Shown here in pieces: positions 18,855 through 27,035 of a stretch of 64,000 nt of DNA. Made by a program: the position numbers and the translations under genes. Positions within the stretch are counted from its first letter, which is position 1; every line of letters begins with the position of its first letter. The stretch lies in NCBI RefSeq assembly GCF_030815085.1, contig NZ_JAUSWG010000011.1. One strand, given 5' to 3'. Origin of the DNA: Paraclostridium ghonii. Lineage in GTDB: Bacteria > Bacillota > Clostridia > Peptostreptococcales > Peptostreptococcaceae. Under the pieces are notes generated by a model. It made no database searches. It had not been told where the DNA came from and saw only the letters and a program-made list of their open reading frames with translations.

Positions 18855-19477
18855 TAAAATTAACTAATATTAATAAAAATTTTGATGAAAGAGTAGTTTT
18901 ATCAAATGTGTCACTATCTATAAAAAAGAATGAATTTGTATGTATAACTGGAGAAAGTGGTGTAGGTAAAACTACATTATTAAATATTATTGGGTTGTTA
19001 GATAAACCAGATAATGGAGAAGTAAACTTATGTGGTAAAACTAAATTTTCTCGAAAAGATATATTAGAACTTAGACGAAAATTTTTTGGTTATATATTTC
19101 AAGATTTTTTATTAATGCAAGATGAAACAGTTGAAGATAACATTAAAATATCTAAAAAATATAATAAAGAAATAACTAGCAAAGATATAGAGGAAGTTAT
19201 GGGAAAAGTTAGACTAAGTAATAGCTATTTAAACAAAAAGGTGTGTTATTTAAGTGGAGGAGAGCAACAAAAGGTTGCGATTGCAAGAATGATGCTAAAG
19301 CCATATGAATTAGTTTTAGCTGATGAGCCAACGGGCAATTTAGACGAAAAGAATAAAAGAGAAGTTATTGATATTTTTAAAGATATAAAAAAATCTGGGA
19401 AAACAATAATTTGTGTTACACATGATAAAGATGTTTCAGATTCAGCAGATAGGATTATAGGTTTAAAAAATTTATAA
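18851..19477 (+). CDS. ABC transporter ATP-binding protein, lactococcin-972 group
   Basis: The 208-residue ATPase has Walker A GESGVGKTTL, signature LSGGEQQKVAIAR, and Walker B LVLADEPTGNLDE with the H-loop VTHDKD. ATGA overlap with the DUF1430 permease shows that they are one system. Such pairs export or give resistance to class II-like peptides. Shorter than most ABC ATPases, as usual for this group. A 45-residue membrane peptide gene follows after about 100 bases. Confidence 0.87.
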   Translation: MIKLTNINKNFDERVVLSNVSLSIKKNEFVCITGESGVGKTTLLNIIGLLDKPDNGEVNLCGKTKFSRKDILELRRKFFGYIFQDFLLMQDETVEDNIKISKKYNKEITSKDIEEVMGKVRLSNSYLNKKVCYLSGGEQQKVAIARMMLKPYELVLADEPTGNLDEKNKREVIDIFKDIKKSGKTIICVTHDKDVSDSADRIIGLKNL

Positions 19478-19580
19478 TTCAGATTTATCAAAGAACTGAT
19501 TATTATATAAGCAACTAAGAATAAAAATAGAGTGTGTTAAGTACGTTGTTAGCTTGCTATTATTAAGGGAGGGAGATTGT

Positions 19581-19718
19581 ATGGAAACAAACAAGAAAAG
19601 AACTTTAATAATTATCATATTAATTTTTTGTTCACTATTAATATTTATTTTAAATAGATATGGATTAACTCAGCTATATGTAATTTTTCGAAGGATAATG
19701 TACCGTTTAACATCATAA
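19581..19718 (+). CDS. 45-residue membrane peptide linked to the DUF1430 ABC system
   Basis: METNKKRTLIIII... has a basic N-terminus, one hydrophobic helix (about residues 9-25) and an Arg-rich tail (FRRIMYRLTS). AAGGGAGGGAG directly upstream is a strong ribosome binding site. It sits between the ABC genes and a terminator, so it is likely the last gene of that operon. No known family; possible roles are a transporter subunit, an immunity peptide or a signal (inference). Confidence 0.5.
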   Translation: METNKKRTLIIIILIFCSLLIFILNRYGLTQLYVIFRRIMYRLTS

Positions 19719-19760
19719 TATACTCAAAATAAAAAATATATATTGAAATTTAAATCATTA

Positions 19761-19793
19761 GAATAAAGTGTGTTTTATGCTTTATTCTTTTTT
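19761..19793 (+). terminator. Terminator after the DUF1430 operon
   Basis: GAATAAAG / CTTTATTC stem with an 11-base loop and TTTTTT tail. Confidence 0.8.
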
Positions 19794-19808
19794 GGTGAGC
19801 TTTATCAG

Positions 19809-19838
19809 TTGGAAAAGGTATGCATAGTGTGGTAAAAT
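19809..19838 (+). promoter_or_regulatory. Candidate larBC promoter
   Basis: TTGGAA (19809-19814), 18-base spacer, TAAAAT (19833-19838), about 36 bases before larB. Confidence 0.5.
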
Positions 19839-19873
19839 TAACATTAACAACTTAGACTGATGGAGGGGCATGT

Positions 19874-20617
19874 ATGGATATTAGAGATTTATTAGAGCAA
19901 GTAAAAAATAATGATATGGATATAGATTTAGCTATGAAAAAGTTAAAAAATTTACCTTATGAGGATATTGGATATGCAAATATTGATCATCATAGACAAA
20001 TAAGAAATGGGTATCCAGAAGTTATCTACTGTGAAGGCAAAAGCGATGAACATATATTGGGGATTATAAATAAAATGAATGAAAAAGGTTCAAACATATT
20101 AGGAACTAGATGCAGAAAAGAAACATATGAAAAAATTAAATATGTATATCCTAATTGTGAATATGAAGAATTATCCAGAATATTAAAGATTCAAAACAAA
20201 CCTATAGAAAATAAAGGGAAAGGTAAAATTGTAGTTGTAACAGGTGGAACATCTGATATTCCGGTTGCAGATGAGGCGTATCATACTGCTAAATTTTTAG
20301 GTAATGAGGTTGAAAGCGTTTATGATGTTGGGGTTGCAGGAATACATAGATTATTAAATAAGATGAATATAATTAGAGATGCTAGAGTATTAATAGTTGT
20401 AGCTGGTATGGAAGGAGCTTTACCGAGTGTAGTAGGTGGGTTAGTAGATGTTCCTGTTATAGCAGTTCCTACATCTGTAGGGTATGGAGCTAATTTTAAT
20501 GGTCTTTCTGCACTTTTAACAATGTTAAATAGTTGTGCATCTGGTATATCTGTAGTTAACATTGATAATGGATTTGGGGCTGGATACTTAGCGGCTACAA
20601 TAAATAAATTAGACTAA
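19874..20617 (+). CDS. larB: Nickel pincer cofactor biosynthesis protein LarB
   Basis: The 247-residue protein has an N-terminal helical part and a C-terminal PurE-like domain (VVVTGGTSDIPVADEA, VAGMEGALPSVVGG, GYGANFNG). LarB carboxylates and hydrolyses nicotinic acid adenine dinucleotide in the first step to the nickel-pincer cofactor of lactate racemase-type enzymes. The PurE-like fold often leads to 'AIR carboxylase' labels; it is not part of IMP synthesis. Start ATG follows GGAGGGG. larC follows at once. LarE and LarA genes are not in the window, so they must be elsewhere if the pathway is complete. Confidence 0.92.
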   Translation: MDIRDLLEQVKNNDMDIDLAMKKLKNLPYEDIGYANIDHHRQIRNGYPEVIYCEGKSDEHILGIINKMNEKGSNILGTRCRKETYEKIKYVYPNCEYEELSRILKIQNKPIENKGKGKIVVVTGGTSDIPVADEAYHTAKFLGNEVESVYDVGVAGIHRLLNKMNIIRDARVLIVVAGMEGALPSVVGGLVDVPVIAVPTSVGYGANFNGLSALLTMLNSCASGISVVNIDNGFGAGYLAATINKLD

Positions 20618-20638
20618 AATATGAAAGTAGGTATTCAC

Positions 20639-21373
20639 ATGGAAGAAAGAATATTATATTTTGACATAGTAAATGGCATATCTGGGGATATGACTATTGC
20701 AAGTTTATTAAATTTAGGAGTTCCTAAAGAAATTTTTTTAGAGGAGTTAAAGAAGCTTAATCTAAATGAAGAATTTGATATAGAGATAGACTCAAAAAAT
20801 GAAAGTGGAATAGTTGGAACTAAAGTTAATGTTATAGCTAAAGAAGCTAATGCACATAGACATTTAGTCGATATTTTCGATATTATTGATAATTCTTCTT
20901 TGAATGATAAGGTAAAAGATAGAGCTAAAAAGATATTTATGACAGTAGGAGAAGCAGAAGCTAAAGTACATGGAACTACTATAGATAAAATTCATTTTCA
21001 TGAAGTTGGGGCTATAGATTCTATTGTCGATATTGTTGGATGCTCAATATTAATAGATTTATTAAATGTAGATAAGGTTTATTCTAGCTGTGTTCCGGTA
21101 GGGTCTGGATTTGTAAAATGTGATCATGGTATTATGCCAGTTCCAGCACCAGCAACTATTGAAATATTAAAAGGAGTTCCTGTTAAACTAAATAGTGTAA
21201 AAGGAGAATGTACTACTCCTACAGGTGCGGCTATAATAAAAACATTATGTAGCGAGTTTATAGATACATTAGAATTTGAAGTAAGTCAAATAGGATATGG
21301 GATAGGTCATAAAAAATTTGAAATACCAAATATGTTAAGAACTATAGTTGGAGTAAAAAAAAAGAAGAAGTAG
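20639..21373 (+). CDS. larC: Nickel insertion protein LarC, N-terminal frame (LarC1)
   Basis: About 244 residues in this frame, beginning MEERILYFDIVNGISGDM and containing IHFHEVGAIDSIVDIVG, hallmarks of LarC, the CTP-dependent enzyme that cyclises and inserts nickel into the pincer cofactor. I prefer ATG 20639, preceded by AGTAGG, over ATG 20621, which lacks a binding site. The frame ends in five Lys codons and a stop, while the missing C-terminal half continues in the -1 frame. LarC1/LarC2 joining by programmed frameshifting is described for Lactobacillus plantarum. The fused product would have about 392 residues, the normal LarC length. Confidence 0.88.
   Translation: MEERILYFDIVNGISGDMTIASLLNLGVPKEIFLEELKKLNLNEEFDIEIDSKNESGIVGTKVNVIAKEANAHRHLVDIFDIIDNSSLNDKVKDRAKKIFMTVGEAEAKVHGTTIDKIHFHEVGAIDSIVDIVGCSILIDLLNVDKVYSSCVPVGSGFVKCDHGIMPVPAPATIEILKGVPVKLNSVKGECTTPTGAAIIKTLCSEFIDTLEFEVSQIGYGIGHKKFEIPNMLRTIVGVKKKKK
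21358..21364 (+). promoter_or_regulatory. Slippery heptamer for -1 frameshift in larC
   Basis: A AAA AAG, with its zero-frame codons in the right register (AAA 21359-21361, AAG 21362-21364), inside a run of nine A. It is the same heptamer used by E. coli dnaX. Slipping back one base leads straight into the frame that encodes the rest of LarC. The zero-frame stop follows three codons later. Confidence 0.7.
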
Positions 21374-21816
21374 TATATGAAATAAGCTGCAATATAGATG
21401 ATATGTCATCAGAGATATTTTCATATTTATACGAAAAGTTAATAGAAGAAGGAGCTCTTGATGTATATACTGAGAGCATATATATGAAAAAAAATAGACC
21501 GGCAATTAAATTATCTGTTTTATGTGAGAAAAATGATTTAGATAAATTTACTGAAATTATATTAACAGAAACTAGTACATTTGGAATAAGATATCAAAAG
21601 TATAATAGAGTAACTCTTTCGAGAAAATTTGAAAAAATAAATTGTAAGTATGGAGATGTAACAGTTAAAATTGGATATTATAAAGATAAAATTATAAAAG
21701 TTACGCCAGAATACGAAGAGTGTAAAAATATAGCTAAAAATGCTAATATATCCATAAAATTTGTATATGATAGCATAAATTGCTCAATAAAAAATAAATT
21801 TTTTTTTAGTTGTTGA
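21361..21816 (+). CDS. larC: LarC C-terminal part (LarC2), read by -1 frameshift
   Basis: This frame has no start codon with a ribosome binding site near its beginning; it is continuous with the slippery site. It opens KKEEVVYEISCNIDDMSSEI, which contains the conserved LarC IDDM segment upstream of the first ATG (21403), so the protein clearly begins before that ATG. It continues through the typical LarC2 repeats (RPAIKLSVLC, STFGIRYQKYNR). The final stop overlaps the -35 element of the guaB promoter. The alternative is a simple one-base sequencing or mutational change, but the perfect slippery site argues for programmed shifting. Confidence 0.8.
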   Translation, partial: KEEVVYEISCNIDDMSSEIFSYLYEKLIEEGALDVYTESIYMKKNRPAIKLSVLCEKNDLDKFTEIILTETSTFGIRYQKYNRVTLSRKFEKINCKYGDVTVKIGYYKDKIIKVTPEYEECKNIAKNANISIKFVYDSINCSIKNKFFFSC

Positions 21817-21841
21817 CACAAGTAAGAAAATTTGATAAATT
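21813..21841 (+). promoter_or_regulatory. guaBA promoter
   Basis: TTGACA (21813-21818) lies across the larC stop codon; a 17-base spacer leads to TAAATT (21836-21841). It is about 45 bases upstream of the guanine aptamer. Confidence 0.65.
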
Positions 21842-21886
21842 AGTAATCAACTCATACAAAATTGTATACAAAAATATAAACAAAAA

Positions 21887-21959
21887 TCACTCATATATAC
21901 TCGGAGATATGGTCTGAGAGTTTCTACCGGAGTACCGAAAATACTCTGACTATGAGTGA
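21887..21959 (+). ncRNA. Guanine-sensing purine riboswitch aptamer
   Basis: P1 is TCACTCAT (21887-21894) with ATGAGTGA (21952-21959). Between them lie the conserved purine-aptamer elements GATATGG, GTTTCTACC and the loops of P2 and P3. The base before the final TATG is C (GACTATG), the position that makes the aptamer guanine- rather than adenine-specific. It controls guaB-guaA, the GMP branch, as expected for feedback by guanine. Confidence 0.93.
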
Positions 21960-22123
21960 AATTATTATAGACAAAACTCTATTGTTAGTAAAAGTAAATT
22001 TATAGGCTGATAAGAAGCCCCTGTATAAGAAGTTGATAACAATTCTCTATTATAGGCTGGCAAAAATCCCTATAAGTTAGCTGCGTGTAAAAAGAGTTTT
22101 GAGAACCTGTATAGTAATTTCAC
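21956..22123 (+). promoter_or_regulatory. Antiterminator of the guanine riboswitch with structured insert
   Basis: GTGAAATTATTATA (21956-21969, overlapping the 3' strand of P1) can pair with TATAGTAATTTCAC (22110-22123), which is the 5' arm of the terminator. The ~140 bases between are themselves foldable: CAAAACTCT (21972-21980) with AGAGTTTTG (22093-22101), and two related hairpins beginning TTATAGG at about 22000 and 22050. Confidence 0.7.
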
Positions 22124-22155
22124 TTATAAACGAAGTTATTATACAGGTTTTTTTG
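22104..22155 (+). terminator. Riboswitch-controlled terminator before guaB
   Basis: AACCTGTATAGTAA (22104-22117) pairs with TTATTATACAGGTT (22136-22149), one G-U pair, followed by a T-run. Formed when guanine stabilises P1. Confidence 0.9.
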
Positions 22156-22271
22156 TACCCATTTTTAATAAAATAGAGTTTTAATGTAGAAACAGTATAA
22201 AAAGAAGTGATTATATAAAAAATAATAAATAGCAAAAAAATATATATAAAATGACGAAGGGGGCAACTGAT

Positions 22272-23735
22272 ATGGCAAAGATATTAAAAGAAGGATTAAC
22301 ATTTGATGATGTGCTTTTAGTTCCACAAAGATCCGAAGTGTTACCAAAAGATGTTTGTACACAAACACAATTAACAAAAACTATTAAATTAAATATACCA
22401 TTAATGAGTGCAGGTATGGATACAGTTACCGAATCTAAAATGGCTATTTCAATGGCAAGACAAGGTGGTATAGGTATAATACACAAAAATATGTCTATAG
22501 AAGAACAAGCTTTAGAAGTTGATAAAGTAAAAAGAAGTGAAAGTGGAGTTATCGTAGACCCATTTTTCTTATCAAAAGACCATACAATACAAGATGCTGA
22601 CGATATAATGGCAAGATACAAAATATCGGGAGTACCAATAGTAGATGATAATAATAAATTAATCGGGATAATAACAAACAGAGATATAAAATTTGAAGAT
22701 GATTTTTCTAAAAAATTAGAAGATGTCATGACTAAAGAAAATCTTGTTACAGCAAGAGAAGGAATAAGCTTAAATGAAGCTCAACAAATACTAAAGAAAC
22801 ATAAGATAGAAAAATTACCAATCGTTGATGAATCAGGTCATTTAAAAGGATTAATAACAATAAAAGATATAGAAAAGAAAATACAATACCCAAACTCTGC
22901 AAAAGATTCTCAAGGAAGATTATTATGTGGAGCTGCTCTTGGAATAAGTGCTGATTTAATGGATAGAGTTGACGCATTAGTTAAAGCTAACGTTGACGTA
23001 GTTGTATTAGATAGTGCACATGGACATTCTATGGGTGTTATAAATGCGCTTAAAAAAGTAAAAGAAAGATATCCAAACCTACAAATTATAGCAGGAAACG
23101 TTGCAACTGCAAAAGCTACAGAAGACTTAATACAAGCTGGAGCGGATTGTGTAAAGGTAGGAATAGGACCAGGATCTATATGTACAACAAGAGTTGTTGC
23201 AGGTATAGGTGTTCCACAAGTAACTGCTGTTATGGATTGTGCAGAAGTTGGACATAAGTATGAAGTACCAGTAATAGCTGATGGAGGAATAAAATTCTCT
23301 GGAGACATAGTAAAAGCATTAGCTGCTGGAGCATCAATATGTATGATGGGATCTATGTTTGCAGGAACTGAAGAAAGTCCTGGAGAAACAGTTTTATATA
23401 GAGGTAGATCATATAAGACATATAGAGGAATGGGATCTATAGGAGCTATGGAAAAAGGATCTAAAGATAGATACTTCCAAAATGATGCTAAGAAATTAGT
23501 ACCTGAAGGTGTTGAAGGAATGGTTGCCTACAAAGGGAAAGCTGAAGAGATAGTTTACCAAATGATGGGTGGAATAAGAGCTGGTATGGGATACTGTGGT
23601 TCAGCTACTATAAAAGACTTAATGGAAAATGCTGAATTTATTAAAATAACAGCTGCTTCATTGAAAGAAAGTCATCCACATGATATAACTATAACTAAAG
23701 AAGCGCCAAATTACAGTACTCAAGGGGAGGTATAA
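22272..23735 (+). CDS. guaB: IMP dehydrogenase
   Basis: The 487-residue enzyme oxidises IMP to XMP with NAD+, the first step to GMP. The barrel is split by two CBS domains (about residues 95-205: DPFFLSKDHTI... and MTKENLVTA...). Catalytic Cys304 lies in GPGSICTTRVVAG, and the flap has YRGMGSIGAM. I place the start at ATG 22272 (MAKILKEG), preceded by AAGGGGG; an ATG 21 bases upstream has no binding site. It is followed after 2 bases by guaA, and both are controlled by the guanine riboswitch. Confidence 0.96.
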   Translation: MAKILKEGLTFDDVLLVPQRSEVLPKDVCTQTQLTKTIKLNIPLMSAGMDTVTESKMAISMARQGGIGIIHKNMSIEEQALEVDKVKRSESGVIVDPFFLSKDHTIQDADDIMARYKISGVPIVDDNNKLIGIITNRDIKFEDDFSKKLEDVMTKENLVTAREGISLNEAQQILKKHKIEKLPIVDESGHLKGLITIKDIEKKIQYPNSAKDSQGRLLCGAALGISADLMDRVDALVKANVDVVVLDSAHGHSMGVINALKKVKERYPNLQIIAGNVATAKATEDLIQAGADCVKVGIGPGSICTTRVVAGIGVPQVTAVMDCAEVGHKYEVPVIADGGIKFSGDIVKALAAGASICMMGSMFAGTEESPGETVLYRGRSYKTYRGMGSIGAMEKGSKDRYFQNDAKKLVPEGVEGMVAYKGKAEEIVYQMMGGIRAGMGYCGSATIKDLMENAEFIKITAASLKESHPHDITITKEAPNYSTQGEV

Positions 23736-23737
23736 GA

Positions 23738-25276
23738 ATGAAAAAGCAACATGAGATAGTTTTAGTAATAGATTTTGGTGGTCAATATAACCAATTAATA
23801 GCAAGAAGAGTTAGAGAAAATAACGTGTATTGCGAAATATTACCGCATACTACAGATATAGAAGTAATAAAAGCTAAAAATCCAAAGGGAATAATATTTA
23901 CAGGAGGGCCTAATAGTGCATACTTACCTGAATCTCCAAAAATAACTAAAGAAATATTTGAGATAGGAGTACCTATACTTGGAATATGTTATGGAGTTCA
24001 ATTAATGGCTCATTTATTAGGTGGTAATGTAAGAAAAGGAGCTAATAGTGAAAAAGAATATGGGAAAACTTCTATAGAATATAATTGTTCAAGTATATTC
24101 GAAGGAATTTCTACTAGTACTGTTTGGATGAGTCATACAGATTTAATAGATGTTCTTCCAGAAGGATTTGAAGTTGCTGCATCTACTTCTGATTGTCCAG
24201 TAGCTGCAATGCATAACCCAGAAAAGAAATTATATGGAGTTCAATTCCACCCAGAAGTTGAACATTGTTTAGAAGGAGATAAAGTATTAAGAAACTTCTT
24301 ATACAGTGTATGTGAAGTAAGTGGAGATTGGACAACAGATTCATTTATAGATGAAAAAATAAAAGAAATAAAAGAAACTATAGGAGATAAGAAAGTACTT
24401 TGTGCATTAAGTGGTGGAGTAGATTCATCAGTAGCAGCTGTGCTTGTTCATAAAGCTATAGGAGATAATTTAACTTGTGTATTCGTAGACCATGGATTAC
24501 TTAGAAAAAATGAAGGTGATGACGTTGAAAGAATATTTAGAGATAAATTTGATATGAACTTAATAAGAGTAAACTGTGAAGATAGATTCTTATCTAAGCT
24601 AAAAGGTGTAACAGAGCCTGAATCTAAGAGAAAAATAATAGGTGAAGAATTTATAAGAGTATTCGAAGAAGAATCTAATAAATTAGGGAAAATGGACTTC
24701 TTAGCTCAGGGGACTATATATCCAGATGTTGTAGAAAGTGGACATGGAGAAGCTGCTACAATAAAATCTCACCACAATGTTGGTGGAATACCAGAAGATA
24801 TAGAGTTTAAAATAGTTGAACCTTTAAGAGAATTATTTAAAGATGAAGTTAGAAAAATAGGTTTAGAACTTGGAATAGATTATGACTTAATATATAGACA
24901 TCCATTTCCAGGACCAGGTCTTGGAATAAGAGTTATAGGTGAAGTAACTAAAGAGAGATGTGATATCTTAAGAGAAGCTGATGCTATATACATGGACGAG
25001 CTTAAAAAAGCTGGATTATACAGTGAAATATGGCAAGCTTTCGCAACTTTACCGGATGTAAAAACTGTTGGAGTTATGGGAGATGAAAGAACTTATGCTT
25101 ATTTAGTAGGTATAAGAGCTGTTACTTCTTCTGATGGTATGACTTCAGATTGGTATAAAATGCCTTACGATGTATTAGAAAAAATATCTAATAGAATTGT
25201 AAATGAAGTTGATGGAGCTAACAGAGTAGTTTACGACATAACTAGTAAGCCTCCTGGAACAATAGAGTGGGAGTAA
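23738..25276 (+). CDS. guaA: GMP synthase, glutamine-hydrolysing
   Basis: The 512-residue enzyme turns XMP into GMP with ATP and glutamine. The N-terminal class I glutamine amidotransferase domain has the nucleophile in GICYGVQLMAHLLGG and the His-Glu pair in FHPEVEH. The ATP-pyrophosphatase domain has the P-loop ALSGGVDSSVAA, and the C-terminal dimer domain ends PPGTIEWE. Start ATG follows GGGGAGG 2 bases after guaB. A terminator follows, so guaB-guaA is a complete GMP operon. Confidence 0.96.
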   Translation: MKKQHEIVLVIDFGGQYNQLIARRVRENNVYCEILPHTTDIEVIKAKNPKGIIFTGGPNSAYLPESPKITKEIFEIGVPILGICYGVQLMAHLLGGNVRKGANSEKEYGKTSIEYNCSSIFEGISTSTVWMSHTDLIDVLPEGFEVAASTSDCPVAAMHNPEKKLYGVQFHPEVEHCLEGDKVLRNFLYSVCEVSGDWTTDSFIDEKIKEIKETIGDKKVLCALSGGVDSSVAAVLVHKAIGDNLTCVFVDHGLLRKNEGDDVERIFRDKFDMNLIRVNCEDRFLSKLKGVTEPESKRKIIGEEFIRVFEEESNKLGKMDFLAQGTIYPDVVESGHGEAATIKSHHNVGGIPEDIEFKIVEPLRELFKDEVRKIGLELGIDYDLIYRHPFPGPGLGIRVIGEVTKERCDILREADAIYMDELKKAGLYSEIWQAFATLPDVKTVGVMGDERTYAYLVGIRAVTSSDGMTSDWYKMPYDVLEKISNRIVNEVDGANRVVYDITSKPPGTIEWE

Positions 25277-25311
25277 AAAAGTTTATCCGAACACTTAATT
25301 AATAAATTATA

Positions 25312-25345
25312 AAAAAAATAAAAAGCTTATGCTTTTTATTTTTTT
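25312..25345 (+). terminator. guaBA terminator
   Basis: AATAAAAAGC / GCTTTTTATT stem with a 4-base loop and a long T-run. Confidence 0.85.
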
Positions 25346-25401
25346 TGATTATTTATGAATTATAATAAGCTAAAAACTGATTTAATAGTATTTGTATTAA
25401 A

Positions 25402-25468
25402 ATTAACGAACTATTTTATGAAAGAATAATAAAATATTCGTAAAAAAGGTTGCTTAAATCCGAACTAT
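25402..25468 (+). promoter_or_regulatory. PurBox-like sites before the purine permease
   Basis: AAATCCGAACTAT (25456-25468) matches the Bacillus PurR box AWWWCCGAACWWT at all 13 positions; ATTAACGAACTAT (25402-25414) matches at 12. The first lies directly before TATAAT (25471-25476). The boxes are not in the usual inverted, 16-17-base-spaced arrangement, so PurR control is an inference. Confidence 0.45.
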
Positions 25469-25547
25469 ATTATATAATTAAGTTGCAAGGTAAGTTGAAA
25501 CACGAACGAAATTATAAATTATATTTTGTAAAATTAGGAGGAAGGAT

Positions 25548-26882
25548 ATGCAAGCAGCGCAAACTTCAAATAATAAGAAATCTATGTTGGATAGAGTTTT
25601 TAAACTAACAGAGAATAAGACAAATGTAAAAACGGAAGTTATAGCAGGAATAACAACTTTCATGACAATGGCATATATACTAGTTGTAAATCCTAGTATA
25701 TTAGGAGATGCAGGTATGAATAAAGATGCTGTATTTGCAGCAACAGCTATAGCAGCATTTATAGGAAGTTCGGTAATGGGATTATTAGCAAATTATCCGA
25801 TTGCTTTAGCACCGGGGATGGGGCTTAATGCATTCTTTGCTTACACAGTAGTTTTACAAATGGGATATAGTTGGGAATTTGCATTATGTGCAGTTTTAAT
25901 AGAAGGATTAATCTTTATATTATTAACTATAACTAATGTAAGAGAAAAGATTATAGATTGTATACCTAAAGTTTTAAAACATGCAGTTACAGCAGGTATA
26001 GGATTATTCATAGCTTTTATAGGATTAGTAAATGCAGGTATAGTAGAAGGTGGAGGGGCTATATTACAACTTGGTAATATGCAAAGTCCAACAGTTTTAC
26101 TATCGATAGTAGGATTAATTATAGCGGCAGTATTACTTTCTAAAAATGTTAAAGGTACTTTTTTACTAGCTATGGTGGTAACTACAGCTATAGGAATTGT
26201 AGGTGGTTTAGTACAATTACCAAATGCTATAGTTTCATCTGTTCCATCATTAGAGCCAGTATTTTTAAAAGCACTTTCAGTTCCTATGGATCAAATATTT
26301 AGTTTAGATATGTTAGTTGTAGTATTTACATTCTTATTTGTTGACTTATTTGATACAGTAGGTTGTTTAGTTGGAGTAGCATCAAAAGGAAACATGTTAG
26401 ATGAAAATGGTAAATTACCAAAAGCTAAAGAAGCACTATTTGCAGATGCAATAGCAACTACTACAGGAGCTTTACTTGGAACATCAACAGTTACAGCTTA
26501 TGTTGAGAGTGCAGCTGGAATAGGTGAAGGAGGAAGAACTGGATTAACAGCAGTAACTACAGGATTATTATTCTTATTATCTTTATTCTTTGCTCCAATA
26601 TTTACATCAATACCTCCACAAGCAACAGCTCCAGTACTTATATTAGTTGGGGTTATGATGGCAAGTTCATTGCTTGAAATAGACTTTAGCGATTTTACTA
26701 ATGCGATACCAGCATTCTTAACATTTGCAATGATGCCGCTATCTTATAGTATAGCTGATGGTATTATATTCGGGATAATATCATTTACAGTATTAAAGTT
26801 AGCTACAGGAAAGAGAAAAGAAGTTAATATATCTCTGATACTATTATCAATAATGTTTATACTGAAGTTTGTATTATTATAA
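25548..26882 (+). CDS. NCS2-family purine base permease (AzgA/PbuG type)
   Basis: The 444-residue membrane protein has about 12 helices. MTMAYILVVNPSIL, the helix-3 segment PIALAPGMGLNAFFAY and FLFVDLFDTVGCLVG with TSTVTAYVESAAGIGEGGRTG are the substrate-binding signatures of the AzgA/PbuG branch, which imports hypoxanthine, guanine or adenine. AGGAGG precedes the ATG. It follows guaBA on the same strand but has its own upstream region with PurBox-like sequences. Exact base preference cannot be read from sequence. Confidence 0.9.
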   Translation: MQAAQTSNNKKSMLDRVFKLTENKTNVKTEVIAGITTFMTMAYILVVNPSILGDAGMNKDAVFAATAIAAFIGSSVMGLLANYPIALAPGMGLNAFFAYTVVLQMGYSWEFALCAVLIEGLIFILLTITNVREKIIDCIPKVLKHAVTAGIGLFIAFIGLVNAGIVEGGGAILQLGNMQSPTVLLSIVGLIIAAVLLSKNVKGTFLLAMVVTTAIGIVGGLVQLPNAIVSSVPSLEPVFLKALSVPMDQIFSLDMLVVVFTFLFVDLFDTVGCLVGVASKGNMLDENGKLPKAKEALFADAIATTTGALLGTSTVTAYVESAAGIGEGGRTGLTAVTTGLLFLLSLFFAPIFTSIPPQATAPVLILVGVMMASSLLEIDFSDFTNAIPAFLTFAMMPLSYSIADGIIFGIISFTVLKLATGKRKEVNISLILLSIMFILKFVLL

Positions 26883-26903
26883 AAAAATTAAAATAATCGG
26901 ATG

Positions 26904-26936
26904 AAAGAGGCTGCTTTTAAAATCAGTCTCTTTTTA
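26904..26936 (+). terminator. Terminator after purine permease
   Basis: AAAGAGGCTG / CAGTCTCTTTTT stem with one mismatch and T-run. Confidence 0.8.
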
Positions 26937-26957
26937 TTACTTTTTATTACTTGGTAT

Positions 26958-27035
26958 GAGGGAGTGAGAGTATATTTTGCTACACAAGCTGAAACAGATG
27001 CTTGAAATGTAGCTAAAATATACTCTCACTCCCTC
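26958..27035. repeat. Foldback repeat, complete copy
   Basis: Perfect 21-base arms (26958-26978 and 27015-27035), then GCTAC/GTAGC and AAGC/GCTT inside, making the whole 78 bases a cruciform. Its inner part recurs at 27572-27612. Confidence 0.7.

Noticed and set aside
19874..20617. Second PurE (AIR carboxylase)
   Set aside because: The C-terminal domain is PurE-like, but the N-terminal part and linkage to larC identify LarB.
22000..22080. PRPP (ykkC-type) riboswitch in tandem with the guanine aptamer
   Set aside because: Tandem PRPP-guanine riboswitches exist, but I cannot find the conserved ykkC segments here; the hairpins look different.
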